Part shown: positions 37,228-45,746 of the stretch, piece by piece | How the letters are laid out: every line of letters starts with the position of its first letter | Numbering within the stretch: the stretch's first letter is position 1 | Assembly (NCBI GenBank): GCA_963729075.1 | Contig: CAVSMU010000010.1 | Span: forward strand, 461,724-525,723 | DNA: 64,000 bases | Source of the DNA: WHSW01 sp963729075 | GTDB taxonomy: Bacteria > Actinomycetota > Thermoleophilia > Solirubrobacterales > 70-9 | Reading direction: 5' to 3' | Program-made: the position numbers and the translations under genes | Notes under the pieces: generated by a model | The model's input: the letters and a program-made list of their open reading frames with translations, nothing else | What the model was told of the DNA's origin: nothing | Databases searched by the model: none

Positions 37228-37926
37228 CTAGCGGTTGGTGCCTGCCGGGCTGCGCTCGACCAGGTCGCTGAGCCAGGCGCCGAACTCGGGGCGCGACTCC
37301 CAATCGGCGCGAAACCGCTGGGCGCCGGCGTCGGTCAGCGGGTGCTTGAGCATCTGCCTGAACACCTTGCCGGGCACGGTGGCGATCTCGCACCCGAGGC
37401 GGGCGGCCGTGATCAGGTGCTCGGGGTGGCGGATCGAAGCGGCGATGATCTCGGAGGTCACGCCGGTCGCCCGGAAGCAGTCGACGATCTCGGCGACCAC
37501 GGCCCCCGAGTCGACCGAGATGTCATCGAGCCGGCCCATGAAGCAGGAGACGTAGGTCGCACCGGCGCCGGCGGCGAGCATCGCCTGGTTGGCGGAGAAG
37601 ACCAGCGTCATGTTCACCGGGATGCCGGCCGCCGTGAGCGCGTGGGTCGCCTCGAGCCCCGCCTCGTCGAAGGGCACCTTGACCGTCACGTGCTCGTGGA
37701 GCTCCCGCAGGGCCCGGCCCTCGGCGACCATCCGCTCCGGCTCCTGGGAGACGACCTCGGCGGAGACCGGCCCGCCCACCAGGTCGCAGATCCGGCGCAC
37801 GATCTCGCCCGGGTCGCCGTCCTCCTTGGCGAGCAGCGACGGGTTCGTGGTCGCGCCGGCGAGCACACCCCAGCGGGCGATCTCCTCGACCTCGGCGACG
37901 CTCCCGGTGTCGATGAACAGCCTCAC
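37228..37926 (-). CDS. Fructose-6-phosphate aldolase / short transaldolase-like
   Basis: A 232 aa TIM barrel of the FSA/TalC family. It begins MRLFIDTGSVAEVEEIA, with the Schiff-base lysine in VTVKVPFDEAG. The length is typical of the short class, unlike the 354 aa transaldolase at 14889. It may act as transaldolase or cleave fructose-6-P to dihydroxyacetone and glyceraldehyde-3-P. It overlaps the glpD stop by four bases and sits 11 bases before the rho-like gene. Confidence 0.87.
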   Translation of the reverse strand: MRLFIDTGSVAEVEEIARWGVLAGATTNPSLLAKEDGDPGEIVRRICDLVGGPVSAEVVSQEPERMVAEGRALRELHEHVTVKVPFDEAGLEATHALTAAGIPVNMTLVFSANQAMLAAGAGATYVSCFMGRLDDISVDSGAVVAEIVDCFRATGVTSEIIAASIRHPEHLITAARLGCEIATVPGKVFRQMLKHPLTDAGAQRFRADWESRPEFGAWLSDLVERSPAGTNR

Positions 37927-39620
37927 TGCTCAGAACCTACTGCGTTTGCCGGATCGATCCCCTCGGCCCGAGCGGCCTCGACCCAGCGGTCGGCCTCCGC
38001 GCGAACCCGGTCCGCTTCCCACCGCAGCTCGCCCCCGATCGCCTCCGCGACCGGCGCGACCGACTCGGCCGTGCGCAGCTCGGGCGCGGCGACCAGGCCG
38101 AGCCGCGTGCGGCGCAGCAGCACGTCGGCGACCGAGCGCGCCTGCTCCAGCCGGGCGGCGATCGCCGCCTCGGCGAGCAGGTCGGGCTGGCCGGCGACGA
38201 TCGGCGCGGCGAGCTCCGGGCGCTCGCCGGCGAGCCGCAGGACGTTGCGCGCGGCGTGCCCATAGCGGAAGCCGAGCAGCTCGCGGTAGCCCGGCGGCAG
38301 GTCGGCCTCGGAGAGCCCGTCGGGGGGATCCAGCTCGTGCTCGGAGGCCGCCATCCCGAGCGGCAGGTCGTCGGTGCGGCAGGGCGCCACCCGGCCCTCG
38401 CGCTCGACCATCCGGTCGACCACCTGCTTCGCCATCCGCCGCCACGTGGTCAGCTTGCCCCCGGTGATGGTCAGCATCCCGGAGGACGTCTCATACAGCT
38501 CCGCCTTGCGCGAGATGTCGACCGACTTGCGCGGGTCGCCGGTGGTGATGAGGGGTCGCACACCCGCGTAGGCGCCGGTGACGTCGGCCACGGTCAGCTC
38601 GAGCCCGAAGAAGGCGTTGACCGCGTCGAGAAGGTAGGTGATGTCGTCGGTGCCCGGGCGCACGTGCGCGATGTCGCCGTCGTAGTCGTTGTCGGTGGTC
38701 CCGATCAGCGCCCGGCCGTACCAGGGCAGGGCGAAGATCGTGCGGCTCTCGCCCGCGGGGACGATGCACGCCGCGCGCGCCAGCGGCAGATCCTCCAGCG
38801 AGACGGTGAGGTGCGTGCCGCGGCTCGGGGCGATCCGCGGCAGCTCCTCCTCCTCGTGGATCTCGTCGGGGCGGATCTGGTCCGCCCAGACGCCGGTGGC
38901 GTTGATCACGTTGTCCGCCTCGACCTCGAAGCGCGCGCCGGACTCGATGTCGACGCAGGCGACGCCCGCGGCCCGGCCGTCGCGGTCGAGCAGGCCCGTG
39001 ACCTCCGCGCCGTTGACGCACACGGCGCCGTAGCGCTCAGCCTCGCCGAGAATCGTGAGCACGAGCCGCGCGTCATCGGTCTGGCAGTCGTAGAACAGGT
39101 ACGCCTCTCCCGGATCGCGGCCGGCGAGCGCGGGGATCAGCTCGGACGCCTCCTCGCCGGAGATCGTGCGATGGCGGTCGGGCGACCAGTAGTCGTCGCC
39201 GGCCAGCCGCTCGGCGCGCTCGCGGCGCGACATGCCGACCCGGGTGGTCGACATCACGTCATACATGTTGAGCCCGATCCCGATCATCCGGCTGCGCTTC
39301 TCCTCCCCGAGGGTTGGCACCAGGAACGGGGTCGGGTAGACGAGGTGCGGTGCGAGCTGGACCATCAGCTGGCGCTCGAGCAGCGCCTCGCGGACGAGGC
39401 CGAGGTCGAAGTTCTGCAGATAGCGGAGCCCGCCGTGGACCATCTTCGAGGAGCGGCTCGAGGTGCCGACCGCGTAGTCGTCGCGCTCGACGAGGGCCAC
39501 CGTGTAGCCGCGCGAGGCGGCGTCCAACGCCACGCCGGCGCCGGTCGCCCCGCCGCCGACCACCACCACGTCGAAGCGCTCGCCGGTGACGGTCCGCAGC
39601 GCGTCCTCGCGACTCAGCAC
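37923..39620 (-). CDS. glpD: Aerobic glycerol-3-phosphate dehydrogenase
   Basis: Membrane-associated FAD enzyme oxidising glycerol-3-P to dihydroxyacetone-P with electrons to quinone. The GTG at 39620 with GGGAGG upstream gives 565 aa. The FAD fold VVVGGGATGAGVALDAASRG, MVHGGLRYLQ, GVWADQIR and TITGGKLTTWR are family landmarks. It is coupled to the downstream short aldolase by overlapping stop and start. Confidence 0.95.
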   Translation of the reverse strand: MLSREDALRTVTGERFDVVVVGGGATGAGVALDAASRGYTVALVERDDYAVGTSSRSSKMVHGGLRYLQNFDLGLVREALLERQLMVQLAPHLVYPTPFLVPTLGEEKRSRMIGIGLNMYDVMSTTRVGMSRRERAERLAGDDYWSPDRHRTISGEEASELIPALAGRDPGEAYLFYDCQTDDARLVLTILGEAERYGAVCVNGAEVTGLLDRDGRAAGVACVDIESGARFEVEADNVINATGVWADQIRPDEIHEEEELPRIAPSRGTHLTVSLEDLPLARAACIVPAGESRTIFALPWYGRALIGTTDNDYDGDIAHVRPGTDDITYLLDAVNAFFGLELTVADVTGAYAGVRPLITTGDPRKSVDISRKAELYETSSGMLTITGGKLTTWRRMAKQVVDRMVEREGRVAPCRTDDLPLGMAASEHELDPPDGLSEADLPPGYRELLGFRYGHAARNVLRLAGERPELAAPIVAGQPDLLAEAAIAARLEQARSVADVLLRRTRLGLVAAPELRTAESVAPVAEAIGGELRWEADRVRAEADRWVEAARAEGIDPANAVGSEQ

Positions 39621-39633
39621 CGTCCGCCTCCCC

Positions 39634-40152
39634 TCAGTCGAGGTAGCTGACGACCGAGGCGGCGGGCTCGCGCTCCGGTGCCGTCTTCTCCTGCACCGGA
39701 TGCCCAAGGTGGATGAGGGCGACGAAGCGCTCCTCGGGGGCGAGGCCGACGGCCGCGCGCCCCTCCTCGGTGCGCAGCACCCCCGGCGTCCGCCAGTAGC
39801 CGACCAGACCGCGGGCGTGGGCGGCGAGGAGCACGATGTAGGCGGCGATCGCCGTCGCATGCAGGTCCTCCTCCGCCTGCACCTCGTCATCCGGGACGGC
39901 ACACGAGCAGACGACCAGCGTCGGCGCGCGATCGAGCTTCGTCGCCGCCTCCGGGCCGGCGGCACGCTTCAGCCGCTCGAGCGCGCCCGGCCCGAGCACG
40001 CGAAAGCGCCACGGGTTGGTCAGGTGGTGGTTCGGCGCCCAGCGGGCGAGGTCGAGCAACTCGTCGAGCGTCTCGCGGTCCACCGGCTCGGGGCGGTAGG
40101 CCTTGTGCGTGCGCCGGCTGCGGATCGCCTCGTCGACCTCCATCGCCGACAA
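39634..40152 (-). CDS. Nitroreductase-family flavoprotein
   Basis: A 172 aa FMN-dependent reductase of the YdjA-like subgroup. SRRTHKAYRPEPVDR is the FMN-binding start, and WAPNHHLTNPWRF and GLVGYWRTPGVL follow. The alternative start at ATG 40143 (MEVDEAI) is equally good. It sits 81 bases downstream of the corrinoid-transport operon on the same strand. BluB, which makes the lower ligand of B12, is a distant relative, but the sequence here looks like the general YdjA type. Confidence 0.85.
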   Translation of the reverse strand: MSAMEVDEAIRSRRTHKAYRPEPVDRETLDELLDLARWAPNHHLTNPWRFRVLGPGALERLKRAAGPEAATKLDRAPTLVVCSCAVPDDEVQAEEDLHATAIAAYIVLLAAHARGLVGYWRTPGVLRTEEGRAAVGLAPEERFVALIHLGHPVQEKTAPEREPAASVVSYLD

Positions 40153-40233
40153 AGTACCCGTCCGGCTCGCGCGGCCCTTCGATGAAGCTTTTGGCGCCCC
40201 GTGGGGAGCGAAAGCGTCAGCGAACGCCCGCGC

Positions 40234-42264
40234 TCAGGGCAGGCGGCGCCGGTACCAGAAGAACCCCGCGACGAGCGCCAGCGCGAGCGCGCCGAGGCCC
40301 GCGGCGACGTAGGGCGCGACGGGCTTGGATTCCACAGCGGCGGCGGGTGCATGCGGCTCGGTGGGTGGAGCCTCCGCCGGCGCCTCGGCTCCAGCCTCGA
40401 CATCGCGTTCCTCCCCGGCTTCCGGAGCGGGCGCCGCGCTCCCGGCCTCGCCCGCGCCTGCATCGGGCGCCTGGGCGGCGCCAGGGGCGCCGGGGACACT
40501 GCCGGCGCCGCCTGTCCCGGGAGCCCGGGCTCCCCCCGCCCCGGCGCCGGGAATCGACCCCGGCGGTCGCGCCACGGCGCCGGGCGCCGCGGCCGCGGGG
40601 CCGGTGAGCCCGGGGCTCGGCGACGGCGCCGGCGGCGTCTCCGCCTGGTTTCCGTTCGTCGACCGATCCGCCTCGCCGCCGGGGCCGCTCCCGCCACCGG
40701 GCGCCCTGCGGGCCACGGGCTCGAGCGGGAACGGGCGGCGCTCGACGGCGAGGAGCGCCTGTGCCGTCACCCAGACCGGCGTCTGGTCGCTGGCGCGCGA
40801 GTAACGGTAGTGACCGTCGCCGGCGCGCAGGCGCGCGAGGTGGTCGAGCGCATCGCGAAGCGCTCCGCCGCCGCCCCCCGCTGCGACGAGCCCCTGAACG
40901 GCCCAGGCGGTCGACTGCGCGTTTACGACCCCGTTGGTCGCCAGCGCGTAGCCGCCGTCCGGGCGTTGGGCCCTGCGCAGCCACCGGACCCCGGCCGAAC
41001 TCGAGCGGCCGCCGGCCCCCGCCGCCGCGAGCGCCTGCAGCGCCGCGCCGGTCGAGTCGGGGTCGCTCGGAGCCTGGGGACGAAAGCCCCAGCCGCCGTC
41101 GCCGTTCTGGACCCGACGCAGCCAGCCCAGGGGACGGCCGAGGCCGCCGGGCTCGGCGCCGGCGGCGCGCATCGCCAGCACGAAGAACGCGGTCAGGTTG
41201 ACCTGCCCGTCGACCGAGCCGTCGCGATCGCGCTTGCGGCGCAGGGCCGCAACGAGGTCCGCGCCGGCGAAGGCGCGGGGGTCGAGCCCCGAGCCGCGCA
41301 GGGCGAGGATCGTCCGCTCGAGATCGCCGGGCGATCGCAGTCGCTCGATCTCCGAGCGCAGGTAGGAGATGGGCGTCTCCCCGCCGCTGCGAACGTCGAG
41401 CGGGTTCCTGCCGGACGCCTCCAATCCGAGCATCACCCAGCCCGTCATCGCCGGGCTCGACGGATACTCGAGCGTGGCGCCGAAGCCTCCATCGGAGTTC
41501 TGCGAGCGCGCCAGCCAGGCGCTGCTCTGCGAGGCCTGCGCCCGGGCGGCGCCCGGGGCCGCCGCGGACGCCTCGGCGCCAGCTCCGGGCGGCTCGCCCA
41601 GTCGCGGGCCGGCGACGAGCGCCAGCGCCGCGAGCAGCACCGAGAGGGCGCCGGCGGGCCGCCAGCTGAACTGGAGTCGCGTCCGGTAGCGCGAGATCAT
41701 CCGCACCAGCGCCGGGCCCGCGGCGAGCGCGAGGACGAAGTTGCCGGCCGCATGCGCGACGTTGAAGGGCACGCCCCGCGCCGAGAGCGCCAGATAGCGA
41801 TCGAGCGACTGCTCGCCGCCGTAGGTGACCATCACCGAGAGGTCGAGCAGCGCCCCGTAGGCGAGCCCCGCAACGGCGCAGGCGATCGCCAGGCCCCAGC
41901 GCCCGAGCCGGCGCCCGCTAGCGGCGGCGAGCCATGCCCCTCCGAGGCCGGTCAGGCCCCAGCCGGCCATCTGCCACGCTGTCCACGGCCCCTGCCCGAG
42001 CCAGATGTTGGAGATCGGCGCGGCCAGGGCGCCGACCGCGAACCCCGGTGGGCCGCCGAGGGCGTAGCCGGTGATCAGCGCGATGTCGGTGGTCGCGACC
42101 ACGTTGGGGATCGGGGCGAAGACGAGCCGGCCGGCGACGGCCAGCGCCGCCAGCGCCGCGACCAGGGCGACCAGCCGGGCGCTCGGCCGGGCGCGCTCGT
42201 ACCACACCACGCCTCCCACGACGACCAGCGCCAGCCCGGTGAAGACCGCGACCTGCCAGCTCAC
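40234..42264 (-). CDS. ECF S-component-like membrane domain fused to a terpene-cyclase-like alpha/alpha barrel
   Basis: 676 aa in four parts. Residues 1-210 form about six to seven membrane helices resembling an ECF-transporter S component (VVATTDIALITGYALGG, GWGLTGLGGAWL). Residues ~235-500 hold prenyltransferase/squalene-cyclase-type repeats: WLARSQNSDGGFG, WLRRVQNGDGGWGF and WLRRAQRPDGGYAL. Residues ~505-640 are Pro/Ala/Gly-rich. A final membrane helix (YVAAGLGALALALVAGFFWY) and RRR tail follow. The barrel fold is that of the N-terminal domain of intrinsic factor/transcobalamin. It is the last gene of a cobalamin-riboswitch operon and overlaps ecfA by four bases. The corrinoid role is inferred. 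Confidence 0.8.
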   Translation of the reverse strand: MSWQVAVFTGLALVVVGGVVWYERARPSARLVALVAALAALAVAGRLVFAPIPNVVATTDIALITGYALGGPPGFAVGALAAPISNIWLGQGPWTAWQMAGWGLTGLGGAWLAAASGRRLGRWGLAIACAVAGLAYGALLDLSVMVTYGGEQSLDRYLALSARGVPFNVAHAAGNFVLALAAGPALVRMISRYRTRLQFSWRPAGALSVLLAALALVAGPRLGEPPGAGAEASAAAPGAARAQASQSSAWLARSQNSDGGFGATLEYPSSPAMTGWVMLGLEASGRNPLDVRSGGETPISYLRSEIERLRSPGDLERTILALRGSGLDPRAFAGADLVAALRRKRDRDGSVDGQVNLTAFFVLAMRAAGAEPGGLGRPLGWLRRVQNGDGGWGFRPQAPSDPDSTGAALQALAAAGAGGRSSSAGVRWLRRAQRPDGGYALATNGVVNAQSTAWAVQGLVAAGGGGGALRDALDHLARLRAGDGHYRYSRASDQTPVWVTAQALLAVERRPFPLEPVARRAPGGGSGPGGEADRSTNGNQAETPPAPSPSPGLTGPAAAAPGAVARPPGSIPGAGAGGARAPGTGGAGSVPGAPGAAQAPDAGAGEAGSAAPAPEAGEERDVEAGAEAPAEAPPTEPHAPAAAVESKPVAPYVAAGLGALALALVAGFFWYRRRLP

Positions 42265-43919
42265 GGCGATCCCACCTCCGCCGCCACGCGGGCGATCGCC
42301 TCGCGCAGCACGATCGCGCCGGCCTCAGGGGTGATCGCGCCCTCGCCGCCGAGGATCCGCGCCACCTCGGTGGCGAAATACCAGCCGCCGGAGAGGATCT
42401 CGTCCGCGGGGCCGTCGGCGATCAGCTCGCCGTCACCGAGCAGCACCACTCGCTCCGCGAAGCGCGAGGCGAACTCGACGTCGTGGGTCGCCACGAGCAC
42501 CGCGCCTCCGTCGGCCGCGAGCTCGCCGAGCCACTCCGCGAGGCTTCCCTTACGCGCCGCGTCCATCCCGCGGGTCGGCTCGTCCAGGCAGAGGATCCCG
42601 GGACGCGCTCCGTCCTCGCGCCCGGCCATGACGATCGCGAGCGCGAGCCGCTCCCGTTCGCCGCCGGAGAGGTCACGGGGGTCGCGTTCGGCCGCCCACT
42701 CGAGTTTCACCGACGCCAGTGCGCGAGCGACCGCAGGGCCCTCGAGCTCGTCGGCGACCCGCTCGCGCAGCAGCAGGTCCGCCGGGCTCTGCGGAAGGAG
42801 CGCGCATCCGCCCGGCGCCTCGATCGTGCCGCGGACCGGTGACAGCAGCCCGGCCACGGCGCGCAGCAGCGTGCTCTTGCCGGCTCCGTTTCGGCCCATC
42901 AGCGCAACCCGCTCGCCGGCATCGATCGAGAGCTCAACCGCCCTGACCACGTCCCGCACGGTCTCGCCCGAGTCGAGCTCGAGCCACACGTCGTGTGCGC
43001 GCAGCGCCCAACCGCGGTCGCGGCGCCGCCGCGCTCGCCGCTCGGCTCCACGGACTGCGGACCGCGGACTGCGGACTGCCGACTCGATCGCCCGCTCGCC
43101 CAGGGTCCGCCGCGCGTCCTTGACCGCGACCGGGAGCGGCCGGATGCCCGCGAGCGAGAACAGCCGTGCTCCCGGGGTCGCGAGCGCCGGATCGACAGCG
43201 AGCGCCCAGTCGCCGAAGTCGGCGGGCGGGCCGTCGAACGCGATCCGCCCCGCGTCGATCGCGAGCACGCGGTCGGCCGCCGCGAGGCAGCGTTCCAGCC
43301 GGTGCTCGGCGAGGACGACCCCCATCCCCCACTCCTCGTTCAGCCGCCGCAGCAGTCCGATGAGCTCGTCGCCGGCCACCGGGTCGAGCTGGGAGGTCGG
43401 CTCGTCGAGCAGCACCAGCCGCGGTCGCAGGACGAGGGCCGCGGCAAGGGCGACGCGCTGCAGCTCGCCGCCCGACAGGGTGTCGGTCGCGCGCTGGGCC
43501 AGGTGCGCGATCGCGAGCGTCAGGCTCGCCTCCTCGATCGCCCGCGCGCGGGCCGCGGCCGGCTCGCCGCGGAGCTCCAGCGGCAGTTCCAGCTCGCCGC
43601 TCACGGTTGCCGAAACCACCTGGGTCTCGGGATCCTGGCCGACGAAGCCGACCAGGCCCCCGAGGTCGGCGGGTCCGTGGTCGCGGACGTCGAGGCCGCA
43701 GACCGACAGCGAGCCGGCGACGTCGCCGCCGTGGTAGTGCGGCACCAGGCCGCAGCAGGCCCGCAGCAGGCTCGACTTTCCCGACCCCGAGCGGCCGGCG
43801 AGCACGACCAGCTCGCCCTCCCCGATCTCGAGGTCGATCTCGCGCAGCGCGTCCATCGCCGCGCCCGGGTAGCGGTAGCTGAACGACCCCATCGCAACCA
43901 GCGGCGTGTCGCTAGCCAT
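42261..43919 (-). CDS. ecfA: Fused double ECF-transporter ATPase (EcfA-EcfA')
   Basis: 552 aa with two ABC ATPase domains in one chain. The first has Walker A GRSGSGKSS (42-50), signature LSGGELQ (148-154) and Walker B LVLLDEPTSQLD. The second has Walker A GRNGAGKST (342-350), LSGGERERLALA and ILCLDEPTRGMD. They power the EcfT/S-component module. The domains are joined by an Arg/Ser-rich linker encoded partly by a 7-bp tandem repeat. The start at 43919 overlaps the ecfT stop by eight bases. Confidence 0.93.
   Translation of the reverse strand: MASDTPLVAMGSFSYRYPGAAMDALREIDLEIGEGELVVLAGRSGSGKSSLLRACCGLVPHYHGGDVAGSLSVCGLDVRDHGPADLGGLVGFVGQDPETQVVSATVSGELELPLELRGEPAAARARAIEEASLTLAIAHLAQRATDTLSGGELQRVALAAALVLRPRLVLLDEPTSQLDPVAGDELIGLLRRLNEEWGMGVVLAEHRLERCLAAADRVLAIDAGRIAFDGPPADFGDWALAVDPALATPGARLFSLAGIRPLPVAVKDARRTLGERAIESAVRSPRSAVRGAERRARRRRDRGWALRAHDVWLELDSGETVRDVVRAVELSIDAGERVALMGRNGAGKSTLLRAVAGLLSPVRGTIEAPGGCALLPQSPADLLLRERVADELEGPAVARALASVKLEWAAERDPRDLSGGERERLALAIVMAGREDGARPGILCLDEPTRGMDAARKGSLAEWLGELAADGGAVLVATHDVEFASRFAERVVLLGDGELIADGPADEILSGGWYFATEVARILGGEGAITPEAGAIVLREAIARVAAEVGSP
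43052..43079. repeat. Four tandem 7-bp repeats in the ecfA linker
   Basis: GGACTGC, GGACCGC, GGACTGC, GGACTGC in succession on the plus strand, between the two ATPase domains of the fused EcfA. Because seven is not a multiple of three, gain or loss of one unit would put the second ATPase out of frame. Confidence 0.88.
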
Positions 43920-44793
43920 CGCGACCCCGGATCCCGAGATAGGGCAGCGCTGCGAGCGCCGGCAGGGCGAGCCCGATCGCGAGCGTCGCCGGGTCGGCGT
44001 CGATGGAGATCGCCGGATACGGCTCGAAGCCGCCGGCCCCCGCGACGCGCCCGCCGATGCCGAGCGCGACGATCGCCGCACCGGCGGCCGCAAAGCGCCA
44101 CGAGTGGCGCGATCGCCGCGGCGGCGACGCTTTCCGCGGGGCGCCGCGCGCGTACCCGCGCAGCTCCAGCGTCGCCGCGACGTCGACCGCGCGATCAAGC
44201 GAGCCGGCGACCAGCCGGCGGGCGAGCGCCGCTCTGGAGACCGGCGCGGCCGCAGGCCCGCGCAGGGTCGCGGCGTCGCGCAGACGGGCGTGGTCGGCGG
44301 CGGCGAGCGGCACCAGTCGCGTGATCAGCGTCGCGGTGAGCGCCGAGTGGCGCGCCAGCGGGCGGAGCAGCCGCAGCATGCGGTCGGGGTCGACGCAGGA
44401 GGTGAACACCGCAAAGACGGCGATCACGATCGCTATCCGCAGCGCCAGCACCCCGCCCTCGACCAGCGCCTCCGCGGTGATGTCGATGCGGCCGAGCACG
44501 GGCAGCTCCCCGCCGCGCACCAGGATCGTGTCGCCGCGCTGCGAGGCGAGGCCGTTGACGATCACGATCAGCACGCTCAGCGTCGCGCCCCAGCGGGCTG
44601 CGGTGGCGAGTGCGCGGCCGGCTCCGGCGAGCAGTCCGGCAACGGCGATCGCGGCGCCCGCCCCCGCGAGGACGATCGGGTTCGAGAAGGCGAAGGCGAC
44701 GATTGCAATCGAGCCGAAGTAGGCGCCGGCCGACAGCGCGCTCGAGCGCCCCAGGGGCCCCGGCCGTGGCGTGTAGGCGAGTGGCGATCGCAT
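43912..44793 (-). CDS. ecfT: ECF transporter transmembrane protein EcfT
   Basis: 293 aa polytopic membrane scaffold that couples the ATPases to the substrate-binding S component. The ATG at 44793 shares its base with the upstream stop (TGATG). Hydrophobic segments lie near 27-60, 65-80 and 115-135. The conserved cytoplasmic coupling helices are represented by ELRGYARGAPR, the usual Ala-Arg-Gly motif, and by RLRDAATLRGP. The frame open farther upstream lies over the lipoprotein gene and is not coding. Confidence 0.88.
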   Translation of the reverse strand: MRSPLAYTPRPGPLGRSSALSAGAYFGSIAIVAFAFSNPIVLAGAGAAIAVAGLLAGAGRALATAARWGATLSVLIVIVNGLASQRGDTILVRGGELPVLGRIDITAEALVEGGVLALRIAIVIAVFAVFTSCVDPDRMLRLLRPLARHSALTATLITRLVPLAAADHARLRDAATLRGPAAAPVSRAALARRLVAGSLDRAVDVAATLELRGYARGAPRKASPPRRSRHSWRFAAAGAAIVALGIGGRVAGAGGFEPYPAISIDADPATLAIGLALPALAALPYLGIRGRDG

Positions 44794-45746
44794 CAGGGCA
44801 CCGGGGCCGGCAGCGCCAGCTCGGTCTCCTCGGCGGCGAGCACCGCGTAGCGATCCTCGAGATCGTCGGCGTCCAGCAGCGCGACCGCCCGGTCCACCCC
44901 CGCTGCGTCGGTGCCCGTGACGACCCAGCCCGCCGGGCGCTCGCCGCGCCGCAGCCCGGCGACCAGTCCGGCGCCGGCGCCGAATGCGTCCACCGCCTGG
45001 GCCCGCTGATCGAGGGCGACGAGCTCGTAGGCCGCGCCACGGCGCTCGAAGCGGGCGAACACACCGCTTCCCTGCGGGCCGAAGTCGAGCTGCGCCGCCA
45101 GCGGGTCGGAGCGCAGCGCGCGCCAGGGCCCGACCAGCAGCCGCAGCGCGGGCGGCGCGGCCTCCGCGCCGGCGGCCGGCGCCCGTTCGACGCTCGCATC
45201 CACCCCCTCGTCGGACAGTCGCTCGGCGGCCGTGTCGCAGACTGCCGCGGGTGCGTGGCACTCGATGCGCACCGGTAGTCGCTCGGTGCCGGCGGAGGAC
45301 TGGGCGAACGGCTCGGGCCAGGATCCGACGACGGCGGGGGTCCGCAGCGCGTCCGTCCAGTCACGGTAGTCCCACCAGATCCGGTCACCGGCGCGAACCG
45401 GGACCTCGGCGGATCCGCGAGACGACTCGATCCCGTTGACGAAGAAGAACCAGTCCAGGCTGCGACCGTCGCTGAAGTCGCCCTCGACGCCGTCGATCGA
45501 CTGGACGAAGCCGCCCCCGTAGCGGGTGGTGATCTCGGCCTCGCGGTCGAGCACCCGGATCACGGTCTCCGATGCGGAGGGGTCGGAGACGGTCGCCTCG
45601 AGCAGGCGCTCGGCGCCGTAGTCACGGGTCACCGTCAGGCGAGCCTCGCCCTCCGAGGACTCGCCCGGGCCCAGGCCGCAGCCCGGGGCCGCGACGGCGA
45701 CGAGCGCCGCCGCCGCCACGAACCCCGGAAAGCGGCCACGGCTCAC
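44793..45746 (-). CDS. DUF4430 lipoprotein (transcobalamin C-domain-like)
   Basis: 317 aa with an N-terminal signal and a weak lipobox ending at Cys23 (AAPGC). Residues ~35-130 form a DUF4430-like domain, ending with the hallmark LDWFFFVNGIESSRGSAEVP followed by GDRIWWDYRDW. DUF4430 is the fold of the C-terminal beta domain of animal intrinsic factor/transcobalamin. The remaining ~180 residues form a second domain I cannot name. It overlaps the preceding gene by four bases. A surface corrinoid-binding role is inferred from the riboswitch and the ECF genes. Confidence 0.82.
   Translation of the reverse strand: MSRGRFPGFVAAAALVAVAAPGCGLGPGESSEGEARLTVTRDYGAERLLEATVSDPSASETVIRVLDREAEITTRYGGGFVQSIDGVEGDFSDGRSLDWFFFVNGIESSRGSAEVPVRAGDRIWWDYRDWTDALRTPAVVGSWPEPFAQSSAGTERLPVRIECHAPAAVCDTAAERLSDEGVDASVERAPAAGAEAAPPALRLLVGPWRALRSDPLAAQLDFGPQGSGVFARFERRGAAYELVALDQRAQAVDAFGAGAGLVAGLRRGERPAGWVVTGTDAAGVDRAVALLDADDLEDRYAVLAAEETELALPAPVP

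Noticed and set aside
39634..40152. Nitroreductase as BluB, completing a B12 pathway with the riboswitch operon
   Set aside because: It is shorter than BluB and its motifs fit the general YdjA-like group. It is also separated from the operon by 81 bases.
40153..40233. Hairpin after the ECF operon as a rho-independent terminator
   Set aside because: The stem has a mismatch and no T-run follows on the minus strand.
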